NCBI GenBank assembly: GCA_905182495.1
Contig: CAJJBU010000017.1
Coordinates: 62,001-126,000, forward strand
Length of the DNA stretch: 64,000 nucleotides
Direction of reading: 5' to 3'
Source: Flavobacteriales bacterium UBA952
GTDB taxonomy: Bacteria; Bacteroidota; Bacteroidia; Flavobacteriales_D; Crocinitomicaceae
Shown here: positions 34,650 through 44,700 of the stretch, piece after piece
Layout: each line of letters begins with the position of its first letter
Numbering within the stretch: the stretch's first letter is position 1
Translations under genes and position numbers: made by a program
The notes under the pieces: generated by a model
Told to the model about the DNA's origin: nothing
Database searches by the model: none
What the model saw: only the letters and a program-made list of their open reading frames with translations

Positions 34650-37600
34650 TTACTTATTGATTATAGTATAATTGTATTCTGTTGCCATACTACTGAGTTG
34701 GCCTTTAAAGGCAGAATTTAAGGCATCCATGTTTTCAGACAACCCAGACGTCACGAGTTCATTTTCAATTTTAGGAAGTACTTTGCCAAACAAATAATCT
34801 ATCGCCTCGGTCACCTCTTTTGATATGCCGCCACTTGGAATTGCTTTTTGAATTTTAAAACAGGCGTCAGCTGCTGCAAATAAGTCATCTCGATTGCTGT
34901 TCATTGTTCCTTGTTTGATCGCAAATAAGGCATCACTTTTTTCGAAGTAGGTGAAAATCCGTTTATACCTTTTAATAAGTTTTTTACCGAGTACAGTTGC
35001 TTTTGAATCTTCACCGAGTAAAGCGTATAGTTGGACATACTCATGAAGGCTACCACTAACTCGTGGACTATATGCGCTATTTCTTACACGATTGTAATCC
35101 AATGAGGTAATCGGATCGTTCCCGGTGACTTCTCCAAAGTCAAGAACAGTTTCGATAGGCATGAGATTTAGAGACCGGTCTAAAACCTTTATTGCTCTTG
35201 CAGTATCTCCTTGATAATATAGTTGCTCAGCAAGAAGTAAAAAGTCAGTTCGATAATGAGAAGTATGTCGACGCGCATAGTAATCCGTAAGTACTTTTGG
35301 ATTGGCCATGTCTCCGAATTCGTATTCTTTCATAAGTTTCGAATACATTTTCTCAACATTAAAAAAGTTTTGTTTTTCGTTCATCCTTAGCGGCATCTCC
35401 GGTGGACATGGATTCAATTCATAAGCCACTCCAACTTGTTTTACATATCCTTTTTGTAAAAGTCTTGTTGCAAATTTAGAGCCCCTATTGCTAGAAAAAT
35501 AAATCCCTCTTTCCCAATTGAAATTACTTAGAATATCGAGCATCATAATCTCTTCTCTTGAAATTCGATCGATACCAGTATAACTTATTGAAATGGAATT
35601 AGGACACCTTTCCGCCTCTTCTTCAGAAATAATTCCCGCCTTGATTGCGTTTGGTTTATTTACTGCCAAGGTAAAGTTTTGACTAGGGAAAAGGTTTACC
35701 TCTGAACCTCTTCGCATTTTCAATAAACCTTTATTACTTCGAACGTATTCCATAGCCTTTGTCAAGTCCATAGAGTCCCATCCGGTTTCGAATGTTTCAA
35801 AGGGCTGAGACAATAAATTTAATGCGCTTATGGTCGCGTTGTATTTATCTTCATCTCCTTGGCCATAGGTTTTTAATTTACTCTCAAGTTGCGGGTACAA
35901 CTGCTTTAACACCCAGTATTGAGAGGTGACTAACCCGCTGAAGTTCAGATTTTCGTTAGCACTCAAGTAAGCTAGCGATTTTTGAGTCTGATTTTTCATT
36001 GAAGGTTGTAACACAGAAAGCTGGTAAAGAACGTTTTGAATAGCACTTGCAAATGCTGGATATTTCACTTTTGCGGCAGCCTCATTACTCTTGTTCTCCA
36101 GTCTTAGGTTTATGATTTCATTTATTCCAGCTTTACTAATATTTGAGCTGCTTACCATATTAAATAAATCTGTGAAATATAACTGATCCGTAGTTCCCCC
36201 GTACATAAGGATTTGATCCTCTGTAAATTTAATAGGGAGGGGTTCCGATTCATAAGCCTTCATTTTCATCTGATTGGTGTACCAGTCTGTGCCCATTAAA
36301 GAAAGATTACAAACACGTACGTCCGTTCTAAAGCCCTCTACCTCTTGGGCGTACCATAGCGGAAAAGTGTCATTGTCTCCATTCGTAAAGATGATCCCGT
36401 TTTTCTCACAAGAGGTCAAATAGTTTTTAGCCAAATCACGTGCCGTTGTTTTGCCGTGTCTATTGTGGTCATCCCATCCTTGAATCCCCATTAATATGGG
36501 AACTATTAATCCAAGTGCCCCCCCTAATGCCAAACGGATGTTTGAATTCTCTAGCTTAACTTTATGTTTAAGAAAATCCATAATGGCATATACTCCAAAA
36601 GCGATCCACATGGCAAAAAAGTAAAAGGAGCCCGCGTAAGCATAATCTCGTTCTCTTGGTTCAAATGGTTTTTGATTCAGATAAATAACAATCGCAATAC
36701 CAGTAAACAAAAATGCTAGCGTTAACACAAAAGCATCCTTAGGTGATTTTCTGTAGTGAAATACCAAACCAATTAGGGCGAAAATTAAAGGAATGAAATA
36801 AAACTTGTTATTGGATTTGTTATCTGAAGAGTACAGTGGTGCATATGCCTGGTCACCAAGTCTTGCATTATCAATAAAATTAATTCCTGAAATCCAATTC
36901 CCACGCATGTCGTCTCCATGACCTTGTATATCATTTTGCCTACCTGAGAAATTCCACATGAAGTATCTAAAATACATCCAGTTTAATTGGTAGTTGAAAA
37001 AATACGTGAGGTTTTCAGCTGTTGACGGCATTCTATTACCATCCTTTCCTATTTCAGTATCTGTTTCATCATCGGGGTTGTACCCAGACCAATATTTATA
37101 CCCTGAGACATGCCGTGGCGTACTCGAATACATTCTTGGGAAAAAAGTAGTTTGCTTGTATGTGGGAGTTGCATTTTTTCTAATGGAAGCATTGCTCTCG
37201 TAGTACTTCTCTTTGATAGATAAGCCATCAAAACTTTGTGTCTCCATCCATTTTGTTGCATCCATCTTATTCACGAAGGCTTTCATATCAATATCATCGT
37301 CGGTGACCACCCAACGGCGCAAATAGTAAGCCGAAAGGTCTTTCCATTCTTCTTGAGATGCCATTTCAGAATTCCAATATTGCCCCTTGGCTAAGGGAGC
37401 ACTTCCGTACTGCTCTCTTTTTAGATAAGAATGAAGCGTAACAAGGTTTTCCGGGTCATTTTCGTCAAGAGGTGTATTGGCATTTGACCGAATTACAATG
37501 ACTGCAAAAGAGCCATATCCAATCAACAAGAAAATCAAGCCCATTAATGAGTTTGCTAGAATTGTATTCTTTTTCTTATTGGCATAACGCACGGCCCAAA

Positions 37601-38441
37601 TGCAGCTTGCAATTAATAGCGCGAAAAACAATATAGAACCAGCATAGAATGGTAAGCCGAAGTTATTCACAAAGGAAACCTCAAGTTTTGACGCGAGAGA
37701 AATAGTTCCCGGAATGATTCCTTCTTGAATAAAACCAAGAACGACAATGGACAATAGACCCGCTAGAACGAATCCTTTTGGGGTCGTTTTTTTAACTCTA
37801 AAATAAATAACATAACCAATAGCTGGAATAACTAGGATTCCCAGTAGGTGAACCCCTATGGCAAGTCCCAATAAAAACAAAATCAAGAGCAACCATTTAT
37901 TTGGGGAAGCCCCACTCATAAGTTTGCTTTTTTCGTACAAGGCCATTTCTTCATCCCATTTCAGTATCGCCCAGAAGATGACAGCTGTAAATAAGGATGC
38001 CATAGCGTAAACCTCGCCTTCTACTGCAGAAAACCAAAAGGAATCAGAAAAAGTATAAGCCAAAGAAGCAACGGAGGCTGAAATGAAAATGGCAATTTTA
38101 TCGGAATCTTCTAGCGTTTCTTTAGCCTGTAGAACCATTTTTTTTAGTAATATGGTTAAGGACCAAAACATAAAGAGAATTGTGAAGGAGCTAGAAAATG
38201 CGGATAGGGCATTGATAAAGTATGCGACGCTGTCCGGTGCTGCAAAAAAGGAAAATATACGACCAAGAAGCATATACAATGGCGCCCCTGGAGGGTGGCC
38301 TACTTCGAGTTTGTAGGCTGCTGTTATATATTCACCACAGTCCCATAAACTTGCAGTGTCCTCTATAGTCATTAAGTATACGATGGATGCAATCGCGAAA
38401 ACAATCCAACCGTTTAGTTTATTGATGAAAGTATAATTCAT
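34650..38441 (-). CDS. DUF2723 integral membrane protein, glycosyltransferase-like
   Basis: A 1263-residue protein. The N-terminal half holds about a dozen membrane helices. The first 60 residues carry the family signature DCGEYITAAYKLEVGHPPGAPLY, core WDCGEYITAAYKLEVGHPPG, a pattern of the GT-C/PMT-like fold with an acidic residue in the first loop. The soluble C-terminal half (about residue 640 on) has helical, TPR-like stretches (YYQGDTARAIKVLDRSLNLM). DUF2723 is widely conserved in Bacteroidota; some relatives act in protein O-glycosylation, but its role here is inference. Confidence 0.9.
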   Translation of the reverse strand: MNYTFINKLNGWIVFAIASIVYLMTIEDTASLWDCGEYITAAYKLEVGHPPGAPLYMLLGRIFSFFAAPDSVAYFINALSAFSSSFTILFMFWSLTILLKKMVLQAKETLEDSDKIAIFISASVASLAYTFSDSFWFSAVEGEVYAMASLFTAVIFWAILKWDEEMALYEKSKLMSGASPNKWLLLILFLLGLAIGVHLLGILVIPAIGYVIYFRVKKTTPKGFVLAGLLSIVVLGFIQEGIIPGTISLASKLEVSFVNNFGLPFYAGSILFFALLIASCIWAVRYANKKKNTILANSLMGLIFLLIGYGSFAVIVIRSNANTPLDENDPENLVTLHSYLKREQYGSAPLAKGQYWNSEMASQEEWKDLSAYYLRRWVVTDDDIDMKAFVNKMDATKWMETQSFDGLSIKEKYYESNASIRKNATPTYKQTTFFPRMYSSTPRHVSGYKYWSGYNPDDETDTEIGKDGNRMPSTAENLTYFFNYQLNWMYFRYFMWNFSGRQNDIQGHGDDMRGNWISGINFIDNARLGDQAYAPLYSSDNKSNNKFYFIPLIFALIGLVFHYRKSPKDAFVLTLAFLFTGIAIVIYLNQKPFEPRERDYAYAGSFYFFAMWIAFGVYAIMDFLKHKVKLENSNIRLALGGALGLIVPILMGIQGWDDHNRHGKTTARDLAKNYLTSCEKNGIIFTNGDNDTFPLWYAQEVEGFRTDVRVCNLSLMGTDWYTNQMKMKAYESEPLPIKFTEDQILMYGGTTDQLYFTDLFNMVSSSNISKAGINEIINLRLENKSNEAAAKVKYPAFASAIQNVLYQLSVLQPSMKNQTQKSLAYLSANENLNFSGLVTSQYWVLKQLYPQLESKLKTYGQGDEDKYNATISALNLLSQPFETFETGWDSMDLTKAMEYVRSNKGLLKMRRGSEVNLFPSQNFTLAVNKPNAIKAGIISEEEAERCPNSISISYTGIDRISREEIMMLDILSNFNWERGIYFSSNRGSKFATRLLQKGYVKQVGVAYELNPCPPEMPLRMNEKQNFFNVEKMYSKLMKEYEFGDMANPKVLTDYYARRHTSHYRTDFLLLAEQLYYQGDTARAIKVLDRSLNLMPIETVLDFGEVTGNDPITSLDYNRVRNSAYSPRVSGSLHEYVQLYALLGEDSKATVLGKKLIKRYKRIFTYFEKSDALFAIKQGTMNSNRDDLFAAADACFKIQKAIPSGGISKEVTEAIDYLFGKVLPKIENELVTSGLSENMDALNSAFKGQLSSMATEYNYTIINK

Positions 38442-38573
38442 GTCTCTGTTAATTCCTTTAATAGTGATGCGAATTTACGAATATTCGTTTGTACTTCGAC
38501 GTATTATGGTGCAAAAGCGCAACTCAGAGATATAATTTTTGTTAATCGCTAAGTTTAAATTAAATTTTGTTGT

Positions 38574-38581
38574 TAAATTTG
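38574..38581 (+). promoter_or_regulatory. -7 box TAAATTTG for tRNA-Gln
   Basis: Exact TAnnTTTG match followed by CACC, the same extension seen before the act operon. It lies 29 bases upstream of the mature tRNA start. Confidence 0.55.
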
Positions 38582-38610
38582 CACCCTAATTGATGATTCA
38601 AGTCATCTAT

Positions 38611-38683
38611 TGACCCATAGTGTAATTGGCAACACGTCTGTTTTTGGTACAGAAGAGTCTAGGTTCGAGCCCTAGTGGGTCAA
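38611..38683 (+). tRNA. tRNA-Gln (anticodon TTG)
   Basis: The cloverleaf folds completely: acceptor TGACCCA/TGGGTCA plus discriminator A, D arm GTGT/ACAC, anticodon stem TCTGT/ACAGA with loop TTTTGGT (anticodon TTG, reading CAA and CAG), and T arm CTAGG-TTCGAGC-CCTAG. The 3' CCA is not encoded. A terminator hairpin follows 9 bases later. Confidence 0.95.
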
Positions 38684-38692
38684 CTGAATGTG

Positions 38693-38723
38693 AAGAGTGA
38701 ATGTGGAAGCATTCACTCTTTTT
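38693..38723 (+). terminator. Terminator after tRNA-Gln
   Basis: Perfect 11-bp stem AAGAGTGAATG / CATTCACTCTT with a 6-base loop and a T-run. It overlaps the ATG at 38701, which rules that codon out as the thiL start. Confidence 0.85.
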
Positions 38724-38736
38724 AATTTGTGACAAT

Positions 38737-39780
38737 ATGAACGAAGAAGAAAACAAGCACAACGAAATAGACGCACTAGGAGAGTTTGGGTTAATTGATT
38801 CTCTTACAAAGGATGTCGTTTTAAAAAACCCTTCAAGTCTACTTGGTGTTGGAGATGATGCTGCAGAAATAGAGATTTCTTCAAAAGAGTCTATTCTGCT
38901 ATCTACCGACATGCTTGTTGAAGGAGTTCATTTTAACCTTTCCTATGTTCCTTTGAAGTCATTGGGCTTCAAGGCTGTTTCGGTTAATGTTTCTGATATT
39001 TTAGCCATGAATGGAAAGCCAGAGCAATTGACTGTGTCAATAGGTGTTTCGAGTAAATTTCCTATTGAGGCTATTGAGGAATTGTATAAAGGGATCCATT
39101 CCGCTTGCGAATTTTATAATGTTGATTTGGTCGGAGGTGATACGGTATCTTCTTTGTCTGGATTGATTTTGTCTCTCTCTATAGTTGGTCGCACAGCAAA
39201 AGAAAAAATATGTTATCGAAGCGGGGCTAAAGAAAACGATCTAATTGTTGTAACAGGGGACTTAGGAACCTCCTATCTTGGTTTACAAATTTTGGAAAGA
39301 GAAAAAGGTGTATTTCTTGAAAACCCAAATATTCAACCAAAACTTGATGGTTACGACGAATTAGTCAAGAAGCAAATACAACCGATAGCACGGCAAGATG
39401 TAATCGATATATTTCAGGAGCTTGACTTTGTGCCGAGTTCAATGATTGATATTTCTGATGGTCTTGCATCCGAACTTTTACATATTGCCAAATCAAGCGA
39501 TTGTTCCGTGTCAATATATTCAGACAAACTTCCTATTACCGAAAAAGTAATCCTGACTGCTGACGAGCTTAGCTTAGACCCATATATGTGCGCCATGAAT
39601 GGAGGAGAGGATTATGAGCTTTTATTTACGGCCAGTCAAAAGGATTATGAAAAAATAAAGAACAACCCTAGTTTTTCTATTATAGGTTTCGTGACTGATA
39701 AATCGCAGGATAATTTATTGATTGATAAAAACAACAGTGCAGTGCGAATTTCTGCTCAGGGCTGGAAGCACTTTAATTAA
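38737..39780 (+). CDS. thiL: Thiamine-monophosphate kinase
   Basis: A 347-residue enzyme phosphorylating thiamine monophosphate to the active diphosphate, the last step of thiamine synthesis. Family marks are the N-terminal GEFGLIDSL, the metal-binding LGVGDDAAEI, LLSTDMLVEGVHF, VNVSDILAMNGKP, LVGGDTVSS, DISDGLASEL and NGGEDYELLF. I chose the ATG at 38737 because the upstream in-frame ATG lies within the tRNA terminator. A box TTAATTTG (38722-38729) directly after that terminator may be its promoter. The last 8 bases overlap the convergent SPOR-like gene. Confidence 0.93.
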   Translation: MNEEENKHNEIDALGEFGLIDSLTKDVVLKNPSSLLGVGDDAAEIEISSKESILLSTDMLVEGVHFNLSYVPLKSLGFKAVSVNVSDILAMNGKPEQLTVSIGVSSKFPIEAIEELYKGIHSACEFYNVDLVGGDTVSSLSGLILSLSIVGRTAKEKICYRSGAKENDLIVVTGDLGTSYLGLQILEREKGVFLENPNIQPKLDGYDELVKKQIQPIARQDVIDIFQELDFVPSSMIDISDGLASELLHIAKSSDCSVSIYSDKLPITEKVILTADELSLDPYMCAMNGGEDYELLFTASQKDYEKIKNNPSFSIIGFVTDKSQDNLLIDKNNSAVRISAQGWKHFN

Positions 39781-40165
39781 TTCTTGGAAGCTGTATTAAG
39801 TCTTCATGGATAATACAGATTACAAATTCCCCAAATATTTCTCTTTTGATTCTTTCTGCTTCATCGCGTGTTCTAAAATCTCCGGCTTTTAAATTAAAAT
39901 GAGGAGCTTCAAATTCAACATAGGTGTCTATTTTAGGATAGCGCTTTAAAAACCGATCCCTAGCCTCATCCACGATGCTTTTATCAGAGTCAAAACAAAT
40001 CTGAAGGCGGAAACCAGGTATCTCGTCCATATTCCTTTCTTGTTGAACGAGGGCATCAATTCTGGCGTCTTTTAATACATTAATTTCTCCTTTGGAATCA
40101 GTGGATTGACCGAATCCTTGATATCCCATTAAATAAAATAAAAAAAGAAATATGATTTTTTCCAT
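39773..40165 (-). CDS. Exported SPOR-like small protein
   Basis: A 130-residue protein with a signal peptide (residues 1-19, ending YQGFGQ). The mature part resembles a SPOR domain: GFRLQICFDSDKSIVDEARDRF, core GFRLQICFDSDK, followed by Y-x-E-x-P-x-FNLKAGDFRTRDEAERIKRE. SPOR domains bind denuded peptidoglycan glycans at division sites. It stands alone on the minus strand. Confidence 0.7.
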   Translation of the reverse strand: MEKIIFLFLFYLMGYQGFGQSTDSKGEINVLKDARIDALVQQERNMDEIPGFRLQICFDSDKSIVDEARDRFLKRYPKIDTYVEFEAPHFNLKAGDFRTRDEAERIKREIFGEFVICIIHEDLIQLPRIN

Positions 40166-40271
40166 TAGAGTGAACGTGACTATAATACTTATACGAATTT
40201 ACTGAAAATAGTTACAATCACCATTTTTGTTATTTAGAATCATTTTAAATTAATATTCATCGGCGTCTTTT

Positions 40272-40288
40272 TGTCATAAAAGTGTCAT
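40272..40288. promoter_or_regulatory. Direct repeat TGTCAT x2 upstream of act promoter
   Basis: Two TGTCAT copies start exactly 11 bp apart (40272 and 40283), on the same helix face, ending 18 bases before the -7 box at 40307. They could be an activator site, but this is a guess from position. Confidence 0.25.
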
Positions 40289-40306
40289 GTAAACAATGAA
40301 ACTTCA

Positions 40307-40314
40307 TAATTTTG
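40307..40314 (+). promoter_or_regulatory. -7 box TAATTTTG of the act-cox operon
   Basis: Exact TAnnTTTG match, followed by CACC, 58 bases before the actA ATG. The 207-base spacer before actA otherwise shows only the TGTCAT repeat. Confidence 0.5.
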
Positions 40315-40372
40315 CACCGTTAAAATGTGTTAATTGCCTTTTTAATATTGATCTATATTTAGTTTACTTTTC

Positions 40373-41734
40373 ATGAAAATAACTAACATTCAGAAAGTTA
40401 CAAAGATAAGCTTCGGGCTACAAGCCTTAGTTCTTTTCTTCTTTCTTACACTCGTTCCAACGTATTTCTCTCAAGGAGAAGGTCTTTTTAAGGCCAAATG
40501 TGCTACCTGTCATGCTGTTTTCAGTAATGGAACAGGTCCTAAATTGTATGAAGCCCGAAAACGGTGGGAGTCGGTCGATGAAGGAGAATTGATTTATGAA
40601 TGGGTTCGTAATAACGCAGCGCTTAGGGCTAGCGGGAAGTCAAATCGTGCCAACGAGATTTTCCAAGAATACAAAGGGAGTGTAATGACTGTCTTCGCTG
40701 ATTTAACAGATGAGCAAATCACATCTGTTTTTGATTGGATAGATTCTCAAGACCCAAACGCTCAGGCTGCAGGTGGAGGTAATCAAGCTTCTGCAGGAGG
40801 TGGCGATGTCATGGATGAAGAGCAAGGGCTTCCTTGGATGTGGATCATCATGGGTATCATGTTCAGTATTATTATCATGGCTGTTGGTGGCGTTAGACGT
40901 CAATTGAAAATTGCTACGAAAGAAAGCACCGAAGATGCTGAAGGATTGACTTATGTTGAGGAATTTAAAACATGGGCTTGGAAATATAGACTGTATGTAG
41001 GACTTGCAACATTGGTGATTGTTCTTTCCTTAATTGTAGGATTTTTTCAAACACTATATCAAATCAATCTACAGGAGTCTTATCAGCCTTCTCAGCCCAT
41101 TGCGTTTCCGCATGATGTGCACGCGGGTGTGAACGGCATTGATTGTAAGTATTGTCACAATTCTGTTACGAAGTCTAAATCGGCTGGTCTACCAACGGTT
41201 AACGTTTGTATGAATTGTCATAAAAAAATCAACGGGGAAGGGAAAGAATTTCAAGGGGAGATTAATAAAATCTATGCTGCAGCAGGATGGGACCCAACGA
41301 AAGGACCAGCTGGAGAGTACACTGGAGAGACGAATCCAATCGTTTGGAATAAAGTTCACAACCTTCCTGACCATGTTTATTTTAATCACTCTCAGCACGT
41401 TGAAGTTGGAGGTTTAGACTGTAAGCAATGTCATGGTGATATGGCGAAACTTAAAGAAACGGCAAAAGTTCAACCACATCAAGAGTTGAATAAGATTGAA
41501 GAAAACATTGAAAGTAAAATTCAATTTGATAGAGCAACTCTTACCATGGGATGGTGTATTCAATGTCATGATCAATCAGGTATTTCCATTGGTGATGGGA
41601 AAAATCAGTATTATACTGAGATACATGATCGCTTAAAGAAAAATGATTACGACTTGTTAAATTCCTATAATGAGGATGGCCGCGTATCGGTTAAAGAGCT
41701 TGGTGGTTGGGAATGTTCAAAATGTCACTATTAA
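40373..41734 (+). CDS. actA: Alternative complex III subunit ActA, six CxxCH motifs
   Basis: A 453-residue multiheme c-type cytochrome and first gene of the operon. After a membrane segment (about residues 12-29) comes a single-heme cytochrome domain with CATCH at 43-47. A Gly-rich linker and further membrane helices follow (WMWIIMGIMFSIIIMAVGG and YVGLATLVIVLSLIVGFF). The C-terminal region has CKYCH, CMNCH, CKQCH, CIQCH and a final CSKCH two residues from the end, the pentaheme part. ActA passes electrons from quinol oxidation towards cytochrome c or the oxidase. The extra N-terminal heme domain is notable against the classic pentaheme form. Confidence 0.9.
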   Translation: MKITNIQKVTKISFGLQALVLFFFLTLVPTYFSQGEGLFKAKCATCHAVFSNGTGPKLYEARKRWESVDEGELIYEWVRNNAALRASGKSNRANEIFQEYKGSVMTVFADLTDEQITSVFDWIDSQDPNAQAAGGGNQASAGGGDVMDEEQGLPWMWIIMGIMFSIIIMAVGGVRRQLKIATKESTEDAEGLTYVEEFKTWAWKYRLYVGLATLVIVLSLIVGFFQTLYQINLQESYQPSQPIAFPHDVHAGVNGIDCKYCHNSVTKSKSAGLPTVNVCMNCHKKINGEGKEFQGEINKIYAAAGWDPTKGPAGEYTGETNPIVWNKVHNLPDHVYFNHSQHVEVGGLDCKQCHGDMAKLKETAKVQPHQELNKIEENIESKIQFDRATLTMGWCIQCHDQSGISIGDGKNQYYTEIHDRLKKNDYDLLNSYNEDGRVSVKELGGWECSKCHY

Positions 41735-41765
41735 TAAAGAAATTTTCTACTGAAAGAAATAAGGT

Positions 41766-44700
41766 ATGGCAGACACAAAAAAATATTGGAAAGGAATAGA
41801 CGAGTTGAACGATACTAAGGCGTTTCAGGATTCTAAAGATGTTGAATTTCCAGAGCAGAATAATAGCCTAGAAAACTTTTTAGCTGATGATTCTTTAAAT
41901 GAGTCGTCTACAGGAAGAAGGGATTTCTTAAAGTTCTTGGGGTTTTCGGTTGCAGCAGCAACTGTTGCCGCATGTGAGGCGCCTGTAATAAAAGCGGTGC
42001 CCTATGTAATGAAGCCCGAAAACGTTGTTCCAGGTATGGCAACATGGTATGCATCTACATATTATGACGGAAGTGCTTTTGCAAGTATTTTGGTCAAAAC
42101 ACGAGAGGCAAGACCAATCTTCATTAAAGGGAATAAAGATTTTGGAATCACAAGTGGTTCAGTAACCCCTCCAATTATAGCTTCCGTTCTCGGACTCTAT
42201 GATAGCGAGAGACTGCAAGAACCCATGAAGTCCGGAAAGAGTTCTAAATGGTCTACCGTTGATAGTGAAATCAGCAATGCGTTGAAAACATCCAAGCGAG
42301 TTGTACTTGTTTCAAATACGGTAATCAGTCCATCGGTTCTATCTTCTATTGAAATATTAAAGTCTTCTGCTTCAGGCAGCTTTGATCATATTCAATACGA
42401 TCCTATTTCATATTCCGGAATTCGCAATGCACATGCTTTGAACTACGGTAAAGCGATGATCCCTAGTTATGATTTTTCTAAAGCGAAAACAATCGTATCT
42501 GTAAATGCAGATTTCTTAAGTACTTGGTTAATGCCAACTCAGTTTGCAACTCAGTATGGAGAAACTAGAAATCCGGATTCCGAATGGATGTCCAAGCATT
42601 TCCAGTTTGAGGCTGTTATGAGTGTTACAGGTTCCAATGCAGATTATCGTGGAATGACAAAGCCTTCTGAAGAAGAAAGTGTCTTGCGTTATATTCTAGA
42701 TAAGTTGATCGGAAAACCGGCTTCTATATCTAAAGGACTTAAGGCAAACGCAGATGCCGCAGTTACTTCTTTAAAGATAAGCGGCGAGGAATCCTTAGTC
42801 GTTTGTGGAACCAACAATACGGGGCTTCAGCAACTGGTAAATGAAATCAACAATGCAGTTGGTGCTTATGGCACGACCATTGACCTTTATAATGAATTGA
42901 ACTTGTTTCAGTCAGAGGAAGGTAAAATGCTAGACTTGGTTGATTCAATGATTAAAGGGTCTGTACCTGATGTTGTTTTGTTTTATAATTCAAATCCAGT
43001 TTATTCTTTGCCAAATGGAAAAGCATTTGCAAAGGCACTGAAAACTGTTAAAACTTCAGTATCGTTAAATTCTCATGGTGATGAAACTGCAGTGGCATGT
43101 ACATTTATGTGTCCTGATCATCATGCATTAGAGGCGTGGTCTGATTTTCAACCTACAACAAAGCATTATGCTTTGGCTCAGCCAATGATAACACAGATTC
43201 ACAATACGGCATCTGCGTTAGAATCATTTGTTGTTTGGGCAGGTGTGGCAGAAAGAGTAGGAAAAACCTCAACGCTTGCATATGAAAAGATAAAAGAGAC
43301 TTTTTCAGATATCAATGGGGGTAATTTTGATTTAGCCGTTCATAACAGTTGTGTAGATTTAGTTTCTTCGACGATTGAAGAAACATTTTCGTTTAGTTCG
43401 GCATCGATATCAAAGACACCTAAGTTTTCAAAAGGCGTCGAATTCGTTGCTTACCAAAAAACAGCTATTGGCGCGGGTAATCATGCTAATAACCCTTGGT
43501 TAAATGAGCTCCCTGATCCTATTTCAAAAGTCACTTGGGATAACTATATAACCATGAATCCTGTTGAAATGACCAAAGCAGGATATGCAACAACCTATGA
43601 CCAAGAAAATGGCCTGTCTTTGGCTACGATTACTGCAAATGGGATAAAGCTAACACTACCGGTTTATCCATTGCCTGGACAAGCACTTGGTACGGTTGGT
43701 GTTGCGCTTGGATATGGACGTGGTGGCCATGGCGAGAAGATCGGTAAAGCGGCCTACCAGACAAAAGAATATGGGGGTTACATTACCGACAAAAATGGAA
43801 ATCCAAAATCAATTGGTGAGAATATTTTCCCAATGATCATGTCCTCTGCCAATGAGTTGACTTATGCGAATTCTGCAAAGGTGAATAAAGTTGACGGTGA
43901 ATATATTATAGCCGCGACACAAATTCACCACACGGTGATGGGTAGACACTCTATCGTTAGAGAAACAACAAAAGGAATCTATGATTCCAATGGTAAGGAG
44001 TCATACAACCCTGCTCATATGCTTCAAACGATAGATGCAGATGGAAGCCATGTTGAAAAGCCAGTTAGCGAATTTGATTTATGGGATGCGCATCCAGTTG
44101 AGAATATTGGACATAGATGGGGAATGACCATTGACCTGTCCTCTTGTATTGGTTGTTCAAACTGTTTGGTTGCTTGTCAATCAGAAAACAATGTACCTGT
44201 TGTTGGTAAAGATGAAGTCCGTCGTGGAAGGGAAATGCATTGGTTGAGAATTGACCGCTATTTTGCAAGTGCTGAGGAAGCAGCAGTTGGAACTAGGAAA
44301 GATAAAGATACATTTTCGTTTAGTGCAGCTGAAATAGCAGCTTTAAACCCTAAGGTAGTTCATATGCCGATGATGTGTCAACACTGTAACCACGCGCCTT
44401 GTGAAACAGTTTGTCCTGTTGCAGCGACAACCCATAGTAATGAAGGTCTAAATCAAATGACATATAACCGTTGTATCGGTACAAGGTATTGTGCGAACAA
44501 CTGTCCTTATAAAGTAAGAAGATTTAATTGGTTCAATTATCCAGCTTACAAGAAGTTTACAGAAATCAATCCAGCTCAAGATGATTTAGGTAGAATGGTA
44601 TTGAATCCAGATGTCACAGTTCGAACGAGAGGTGTCATGGAAAAATGCTCATTCTGTGTTCAAAGAATTCAATCCACCAAGTTAGAGGCCAAAAAAGAAG

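Noticed and set aside
38701-38736. Upstream ATG for thiL
   Set aside because: It sits inside the tRNA-Gln terminator hairpin and would add residues not seen in the family.
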